A stretch of DNA of 64,000 nucleotides from Quercus robur (taxonomy: Eukaryota; Streptophyta; Magnoliopsida; Fagales; Fagaceae): the NCBI RefSeq assembly GCF_932294415.1, contig NC_065538.1:82011453-82075452 (forward strand), read 5' to 3'. Under the pieces are notes generated by a model, which was given only the letters and a program-made list of their open reading frames with translations, was not told the origin of the DNA and did no database searches. The translations under genes were made by a program, and so were the position numbers. Positions 57,536 to 64,000 of this stretch are shown here, one piece after another. Numbering within the stretch: position 1 is the first letter of the stretch; each line of letters starts with the position of its first letter.

Positions 57536-57896
57536 ATTCTTGTACATATTGCTAATGGCACTGAGGAAATGGAAGCTATGATGATCATTGATATTCTTCG
57601 ACAAGCGAAAGCAAATGTTGTGGTGGCCTCTGTTAAGGATAAACTAGAAATTCTTGCTTCTCATAACATAAAACCAGTGGCAGATGTGCTCCTTGATGAG
57701 GCTACTAATCTTTCATATAATCTAATAGTCTTGCCAGTAAATTGGGGGATTTAGCTTCTAATTGGCGATAAACAATTGTTTAGCATAACTACATTATGCA
57801 TATTTGTAGGCTGGACTTGGTGGTGCCCAAGCATTTGCAAATTCTGAAAAACTGATGAACCTGCTAAAGCAGCAGAGGGAATCAGTGAATTTTTAA
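57536..57896 (+). pseudogene. Captured DJ-1/PfpI-family gene fragment (two exons)
   Basis: Exon-like 57536-57736 after a TTTTGTTTCAG acceptor reads ILVHIANGTEEMEAMMIIDI, then LRQAKANVVVASV and DVLLDEATNLSYNLIVLP. A 73-base intron (GTAAAT...TTTGTAG) follows, then 57810-57896 reads AGLGGAQAFANSEKLMNLLK and QQRES before a stop. This matches the first part of a domain of plant DJ-1 homologues (DJ1A/B-type, second domain). The conserved Glu of TEEMEA is present. The part with the nucleophile-elbow Cys was not captured, so no DJ-1 activity is expected. Reading frame and splice sites are intact over the fragment. Confidence 0.82.
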
Positions 57897-58215
57897 TTTG
57901 GTACCAGTGAATTTTTTTAATTTGGTACAAGTGCTTTTTTTTTTCTCATGTGTAAATTTAGTTTGTAATTTTTTAATTAAAAACATGCCATGTCATTAAA
58001 AAAATGCCAAGTCATTGTTCCGCTAGCCACGTAAGTAACACCGTTAATAATAATTAGTAAAAGGACTAATACAACTCAGTTTTAAAACTTAAGGGACTAA
58101 TTGTGCTCGCTGCAAATTTAAGAGACCAATTACGCACATAGGGTAAACTTAAGAGACCAATTGCGCACACAAGGTAAACTTAAGAGACTAATATTGTAGT
58201 TTCGCCAAATAATTA

Positions 58216-59464
58216 TGACTCAAAATTTTAATAAAATTATATATTTAATATCTCTAAAACAAATTGAGCATAAATTTATTTACTAGTAGGAGATTAATGA
58301 GTTCTTTCAATATTTTTGTGTGGGAAATAAAAGAGTTATACACTCTAAAACTGAGAAGAAGGAACAATTATTGTGATCATATCCAATGAAAAAAAAATTC
58401 TTTTTTTGGTTCTTCTTTGATAAAAAAAATGACTTTTTATTTATTTGTGAATATTTGGGGCTTAATTAATACTCTCATTGGTACAAAGATATATTGGTAA
58501 AAATTTGGGGCCTTAGCGATTGCCTATTTGCCTCATTTATTGAGCCAACACTTCTTCCAAGCAAAACGAATCTTGATGAGGAAGAAAAGCCACAAGAATA
58601 GTGACAAAACATTTATACTTCAAGACGATAATCCTTAAATCCACAAGAATAACTTTGGAATCCACCCAAAAATAGAGGAGAAAACTATCTATACAATTTT
58701 ATTAATGAAAAAACCAAATTGCCTTAGAGGCTACAATGCTCTTAATCAGGAAAAGGAATTCTAGGCTATCAACTGCATTCCTAAGGTGGTTAAGAGACAC
58801 TAAAATCCTTAATTTGTTTTAGGCACGAAATTAGGAAAAATTCCCCCCCCCCCCCCCTCCCAAAAAAAAAAAAAAAAAAAAAAAAAACAAACAAACAAAA
58901 TTAAGAAAGTTGCAAAATAAAATCTTACAGACTATAGGAGATGTCTTGGAATAGATCGAACATTATTCTTACTTTTGAATTAAAAGCTATAATGAAAAGA
59001 AGAATTACTATAAATAGAAAAAAAAAGATTAATTAAAGGCTTAAACTAAGGAATTTGCCTAAATTGGGGCGTAAATCATGTCCGAAGGCAATGATTATTG
59101 ATCCTTGTGATGATTCACTTCAGGTCACTCACGTGATTCCATTAGTGGTTCCAGACGGTGATTTCCACTAGGACTTATTTACTTCCTGATTTTTCTGTGT
59201 GCTGAAATTTGATGGTCTTTCTATTCAAGTAAAGTTTGTGCTATCCATTCTCCATCAGATCCTGATCTATACGAACATTATATTCTTCTCAATGGTAAGA
59301 ATGTTGAGCTGATCAGTGAAGCCACTAGACACTTAAGCCATGAATTAGTAACATGTCAAAAATAATTGCCTCACTAACACACATAGGAGTGTTAATATTG
59401 GCACAATGGTATTAAATGAGCCATGTAACTTTTGCAAAAATGGGATTGAAAGTTTAAAAACTTA
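58216..59464. other. Spacer
   Basis: AT-rich with a C-run/A-run block at about 58844-58890. No gene or clear element recognised. Confidence 0.35.
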
Positions 59465-59741
59465 GGGCATGTTTGGTAAACTATAATAAGCATTGTAATG
59501 TAATAATTATTTTTATAATTTAGTTATTCTGCAGGGTTAGAATTGTCATTTCTTAATAAATTGTAAAAATGTTGTAAAATAGTTTGTAGCTGTAACATTA
59601 CTCTTATTTAAAATGAAGAAAAACTATATTAACTCTACAACTCAAACCCTTCCCCCTGCCCTAAACCCCTTTTTGACTTATTCTTAGAAATAAAAATTAC
59701 CATTCTTACTGTAATTCCCATCCAGTGTACCAAATGTACCT
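59465..59741. mobile_element. Possible MITE
   Basis: Ends GGGCATGTTTGGTAAAC and, reversed, AAAGGTACATTTGGTACAC with TTA on each side. The interior at 59561-59605 resembles one end of the MITE at 39669-39852. Ends are imperfect, so this is tentative. Confidence 0.4.
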
Positions 59742-60683
59742 TTAAATTTTAAGCATTTAGATTGGCTTCTAAGCTCAATTCATGAAATAAAATTGATATA
59801 AATTATCAATTAAATTTCAAGCAAATTATTTTCTCTTAAAGTTTTCCTTGTGGATATTCTTTTGGCGATTTGATCATATACTTTTATTCTACCTAGACTT
59901 GAAAATTAGGTGAGGTTGAAAATTAGGTGAGGTTGATTGGGTTTGGGTCAGAAAATGACCATTTTAAATGGTTGCAAAACTTATGAGCTTACCCAATTTT
60001 TTGAGAGTCGGGTCAACACAGTATGACCCTCTTTTTTTACATACCAAAAATAAATATGAAATTTGATGCTATTATCTTTGTCTTCTCTTCAATACAAATA
60101 AGAAAATATATAAACAAAAATACTCAAAAATAAAAATTAAATACAGCGTACGTAATGCATAAATTCTAAAGGTTACACAATCTAAGTTGCACTAAAGTAA
60201 AACCTTCAAGCCTCAATCTCATGAAGAAAAAAAGATTCCTGAGTGTCTATGAGAAGAAGAGACAAGGAAATCTCTCTCAAAAAAAAAAAAAAAAAAAAAA
60301 AAAAGAGACAAGGAAAAAAAAAAAAAAGAAAAGAAAAAAAAAGAAGTGAAAGTGTGAAACACGTTTACAGTTCAGGTTCATGGTGGGTCAATAATTATAC
60401 GGGATAGCACCCTCTTGTTCATATCTCTCTAAATTTTAGTCATTTTCTGTGCCATTTCTTCTCCTCTCAGGGAATGGATTTTGGGTCATTTTTTGTGTTC
60501 ACCATTTCCGGTCAATCAAAAGCCTGCTAGCTCATCTTCAATCTTTCCTCCCATCTCCCGAGGCTCTCGGCTTATTTTTCTCTTTCATTTAGTTGTATCA
60601 TTATTTCATCTCTTCTAGTCCATCAGAGTTTTATTGTAACTCATTATTTTCTTGTACCCAAATAGTGCAATAACCTGTTATCA
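59742..60683 (+). promoter_or_regulatory. Upstream region of the third winged-helix/LRR gene
   Basis: AT-rich, with a long A run at about 60280-60304. CT-rich sequence at 60430-60600 is probably close to the transcription start. No other gene. Confidence 0.35.
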
Positions 60684-62822
60684 ATGACAACGACACCGAG
60701 ACATACTTGTTCTATTTGTTCATTTGAGTCATCTTACGTATCTCTTGATCTTCTTGCATACTTAAACTCCAACAAGAAAACACCTTTCCATACATTCAAC
60801 GATGTCATCCTGCCGGAATTTCAATGCCATTTATCCAAGATAAAGAAACTCCTTCCTCCTAAAGAATTGAATGGAAGCCGAGACAACAGCACCAGCAGGA
60901 TCATGGATCGTGATCAGCATGCAACATTTGAGGAGATCCAGAAAGACCTCAAGTACATCAACAAGGCTTGTCATGAACTAAAAGATTCAGCAGACTGCGT
61001 CAATGAAGAAATCCAACGATTGATTCTCCAAGGCTTGGACGATGCCTTCAAAGAAAGAACAGAGGCACCAGAAAATTCTCCCACAATTGACAAGCTTAAG
61101 GGAATCCAGATAGTTGTCTCGGAGTTGAAGAACAAAATTTGTTCATCCCCACAGCTCTCTCAAGATAGTTTGCATTCTGCAAGCCTTCATCGTTCCAGCT
61201 TTTCTATGAGAAATTACCACATCAATCCTGATATCTCAACTACGATCAAAATTGAGAGGTTGTATAATGATCTAGATGATACAAAAAAGAAAAAGTGTTT
61301 GCTATGTTTATCTGTGTTCCCTGAAGATGCAATCATAAAGAAGAAAGTTTTGATCCATTGGTGGGTTGGCGAGGAATTTATAGACTCACAGAATAGTGAT
61401 GGTAAGACTGCAGAGGAGATTGGTAATGAGTACTTCAAAGACTTCATCAAGAACCGCATCATTGAGCCTGTTCACAAAAAGCTCAGACAGAACTCAGAAA
61501 ATTGCAAGATGCAACCTGCAATTCGTGCTGCCATAATTAAGCTTGCGGAGGAAAATAATTTTGTTAGTTTTGATCAAAGGGGAAATCCCACAGCTGATTT
61601 TAGGAGGTTGTTCCTAGTGAAAACTGAAGAAGGGTCTTCGCTTCACAATTTGACTTATATTTATCATTATTTGCGGCGAGATAAGATTACAACATTGTTT
61701 AATGTAAATGAGCCTTATCTTAGTTTCAGGGTGGACAGTTTTTCAAATATGAAGAACTTAAAAGTTCTACAGCTGGGAAGGTGGAAGGCCTCTGCTAAGC
61801 AACTTGTTGAAGTAGAGAACACTGAGTTCTTGAAAGGTTTGAAGAAAATGAAAGAGCTTAGGTACTTTAGCCTTAGGGGAATCTCTGGAATTACTGAGCT
61901 TCCAAATTCAATTTGCAAGCTCAGTAATCTAAGGATACTGAACCTTAGTGGCTGTGATAATTTAGAGAAACTTCCTGATGGAATAGGCTCACTCAAGCAG
62001 CTGACACACTTAGACATGTCTGAGTGTTACTTGATTAGTCACATGCCCAAGGGACTTGCTTCTCTCTTAGCACTTCAAATCCTAAAAGGGTTTGTGATTG
62101 GTAAACAGAGTCCCAGTGGCCTCTATTGTAAGCTAGCCGATTTGGCAAGATTGCAACATTTGAGGAAGTTAAGCATTCACGTAGATAGAACACGTGCTTC
62201 TTCAGGTGAGCAAGAGCTGAATTCATTACCACAATTTAGAAAGCTCCAGTCTTTATCAGTAGCCTGGTCATCTATCTACAATGCAAATGTGGGAAAAGGA
62301 AAATTCCAGAGATTGAGGAGCAGGGAAAACTCACTGAAAAAATTTGCAAAAAACCTACTTAGCCGGGAAAAATCAATGCCCACTACTCCAGGGTCTACAT
62401 CACAACCTGTTGATTTACACAAACTAGGCCTCCAGTATTTCCATGATTCGAATATGCCTGACTGGCTTAAGCTCTTAAACCTGAAGAATCTAAAGAAGCT
62501 CTACATAAGAGGAGGAGAACTATCTGACCTGCGGCTTCCGGGGGATCAAGAGGATCACTCATGGGCCGTGGAATGTCTACGCTTGAAGTCCTTGAGTAAA
62601 TTGAAGATGGATTGGCCAGAACTGCAGCAACAATTGTTTCCAAAATTAAAATATGCGGAGAAAGAAGACTGCCCTCAATTGAGTTCCTTCCCAGGTGATG
62701 ACAATGGAGAGTGGATATGGAATGCAGCAGATGTGAAGGCACATGCTACATCACATGCTACAGTGGTTGAGGGTGCTGACACAATTGGTGACCAGGCTGC
62801 TGGTAAACGACATGTAGGATAG
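60684..62822 (+). CDS. NLR-derived winged-helix/LRR protein without NB-ARC
   Basis: Single exon, 712 aa, same architecture as 5441-7849 but well diverged. N-terminal segment aligns (FNDVILPEFQCHLSKIKKL with INDVVIPALINRLSKAK). A helical region at about 75-150 is followed directly by a winged-helix domain at about 190-290 (CLLCLSVFPEDA, IHWWVGEEFI), with no P-loop, kinase-2 or GLPL motif. The MHD-equivalent site reads MQP (276-278). LRRs at about 355-645 include LSNLRILNLSGCDNL and LKQLTHLDMSEC. The C-terminus has a short repeat ATSHATV and a basic end. The LRR core is most similar to the other two copies, so all three derive from one already NB-ARC-less ancestor. No lesions. Role unknown: candidate decoy, sensor half or NLR partner. 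Confidence 0.86.
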   Translation: MTTTPRHTCSICSFESSYVSLDLLAYLNSNKKTPFHTFNDVILPEFQCHLSKIKKLLPPKELNGSRDNSTSRIMDRDQHATFEEIQKDLKYINKACHELKDSADCVNEEIQRLILQGLDDAFKERTEAPENSPTIDKLKGIQIVVSELKNKICSSPQLSQDSLHSASLHRSSFSMRNYHINPDISTTIKIERLYNDLDDTKKKKCLLCLSVFPEDAIIKKKVLIHWWVGEEFIDSQNSDGKTAEEIGNEYFKDFIKNRIIEPVHKKLRQNSENCKMQPAIRAAIIKLAEENNFVSFDQRGNPTADFRRLFLVKTEEGSSLHNLTYIYHYLRRDKITTLFNVNEPYLSFRVDSFSNMKNLKVLQLGRWKASAKQLVEVENTEFLKGLKKMKELRYFSLRGISGITELPNSICKLSNLRILNLSGCDNLEKLPDGIGSLKQLTHLDMSECYLISHMPKGLASLLALQILKGFVIGKQSPSGLYCKLADLARLQHLRKLSIHVDRTRASSGEQELNSLPQFRKLQSLSVAWSSIYNANVGKGKFQRLRSRENSLKKFAKNLLSREKSMPTTPGSTSQPVDLHKLGLQYFHDSNMPDWLKLLNLKNLKKLYIRGGELSDLRLPGDQEDHSWAVECLRLKSLSKLKMDWPELQQQLFPKLKYAEKEDCPQLSSFPGDDNGEWIWNAADVKAHATSHATVVEGADTIGDQAAGKRHVG

Positions 62823-64000
62823 TTGACATAAGAGGTAAACTACAGGTAGCATAGGGTAGTTCAGTAAGGATGAGTCTGGTATTGTTTTATGTCCACGTGT
62901 CAAGATCTGGTAGCATAGAATGTGGGTTGGTTAGATTTGTTCCACACTCTATGGAGGTGGTTACAATTATATATATTGTATTTTGTATCTGATTCAATCA
63001 ATCAATGAGAACAGAATTTTCTTCATCAAAGACTCTCTTCAATCTTTCTCTGTTTTTCTTCTATTTCTTCTTCCTTGCTTTACATTGCTTTTCAGCAGAT
63101 ACAAAGCAAGCTTGAGCATTTTGCCTTATTCACAGGAAGCCCTTTTTGTTGTACCATTGACTTTGTATCCAACCTCAGCACGTAGTAACTTAATACTAAA
63201 CAGTGTTCCGAATTTAAATTCTGCGCTCCAATGCATCTGCAATTTAAGTTCACAAAAATGATATCTTAGATGAAAATTTTGTTCATTCTTATAGCTAGCC
63301 ATTTCTACTACTCAAAAGAAATTAGTAAGGGAAAAGAGATATATATTCAGGAGCTTTCTAGCGTTGCCTTATACTAATCTCAACAATATAATAGCTTCTA
63401 AGCTCGCCAAGAAACTCGGGCTACATCTCTCTTCTTACAGAAATTCGAATTCCGATCCCCTCTATAACTTTTACCAATTCAAACCTCAACCTTCATACTC
63501 TCATCTACCATGGGGTTTGTTTGATGTGATGTCACGGCATCATGAAGAACACGATTAAGCATGCAATATATATATATATATATATAATCTTAAAAGTTTT
63601 TATTAATTTCTTTTGTTTGTTTGGGGAGTTGATAGTGAATAATGGTTTTTTTTTTTTTTCATTTTTTTTATTGTTTGCCTTTTTTTGTTGTTGTGTTGTA
63701 TTGGTTCTTACTGACTTGTGGTTGGTTCTCTCTCTCTCTAATTAGAGGCTACCTATTTAGGCATGCATTTATGTATTCTTCTTAGCATACACAGTATGTT
63801 TAGTGAATAATTGCAACTTGCAACATTAGAATATGTGATGCGTTAGGAATTATGCTTTATACATATAACTAACTAGTTAAGACTTTAAATTTGCAGAGAT
63901 TTAGATAATCTGGATATGATATGTTATAACCTATTTATGGTAAAAGTGTGATGCTACAAGTTTTTATTTGATTCTTTGTTTTGCTTGGCTAGCTGGTAGG
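62823..64000. other. 3' flank and terminal spacer
   Basis: 3' UTR of the previous gene, then AT-rich DNA. A short open frame at 63364-63558 (starts MPYTNLNNIIASKLAKKLGL) is less AT-rich than its surroundings, but I recognise no domain and it may be an exon fragment. An (AT)n run is at 63567-63586. Confidence 0.4.

Larger units (their letters stand above)
56783..58206. mobile_element. Pack-MULE carrying a DJ-1-family fragment
   Basis: Long terminal inverted repeats (about 250-400 bp). Left begins GGCAAAACTACACTATTGGT; right (reversed) begins GGCGAAACTACAATATTAGT. Both continue through TTGTGTGCGCAATTGGTCTC, TTTTAAAACTGAGTTGTATT, GGTGTTACTTACGTGGCTA and ATGACTTGGCATTTTTTT. A 9-bp target duplication AAAAAATTA/AAATAATTA (one mismatch) lies at 56774-56782 and 58207-58215. 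The right arm has an extra short internal duplication. The left arm is split by a SINE. The interior is host-gene-derived and there is no transposase. Confidence 0.9.

Noticed and set aside
57527-57754. Treating the DJ-1-like frame as a functional DJ-1 protein
   Set aside because: The region with the catalytic Cys elbow is absent and the fragment is bounded by transposon TIRs.
62983-63261. 92-codon open frame after the third LRR gene
   Set aside because: Overlaps the probable 3' UTR, no domain, AT-rich codon use.

Overview
The window looks like nuclear DNA of a woody eudicot, possibly Fagales; the species is inference. The reasons are the spliced R2R3-MYB gene with canonical plant intron positions, a plant cytosolic-type tRNA-Thr, RPP13-like-4/ZAR1-type immune-receptor relatives, DUF4220/DUF594 membrane proteins, and very AT-rich spacers filled with nested plant transposons (Helitrons, hAT, MULE, MITEs, SINE, L1 LINE, solo LTRs). 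There is no rRNA, CRISPR array or bacterial-type operon.

Layout. 0-3.4 kb: an R2R3-MYB gene in three exons, then tRNA-Thr(AGU) on the minus strand. 5.4-17.9 kb: an immune-receptor-like cluster. Two tandemly duplicated genes (5441-7849 intact; 11281-13322 broken) encode an N-terminal helical region, a winged-helix domain and LRRs with no NB-ARC nucleotide-binding core. A minus-strand gene (15078-16298) encodes the missing part: a coiled-coil-like region plus NB-ARC that stops after the GLPL-like motif. Head-to-head with it is a DUF4220/DUF594 membrane-protein gene (17936-20260). 20.8-36.3 kb: no host gene, but a tandem segmental duplication whose two units were inflated by different nested elements, including a Helitron inside a Helitron and a 4.1 kb hAT-like element made almost wholly of an inverted minisatellite. 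36.9-43.3 kb: more Helitrons, a Pack-MULE-like element with a BAG-family gene fragment, and a solo LTR with a Helitron inside. 43.9-48.4 kb: a duplicated upstream region followed by a second DUF4220/DUF594 gene. 49.2-54.65 kb: a 5'-truncated, decayed L1 LINE with target-site duplications. 55.2-58.2 kb: a solo LTR and a Pack-MULE carrying a DJ-1-family fragment and a nested SINE. 60.7-62.8 kb: a third helical/winged-helix/LRR gene without NB-ARC.

How the genes may work together (inference): the coding content is dominated by complementary halves of one CNL-type receptor. The NB-ARC half is a separate gene, and the winged-helix/LRR halves have lost the MHD motif (it reads MNP or MQP). Twice they lie near DUF4220/DUF594 membrane proteins. 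A two-polypeptide receptor, possibly with a membrane partner, is the most interesting hypothesis here. It is untested, and decayed or decoy paralogues are a simpler alternative.
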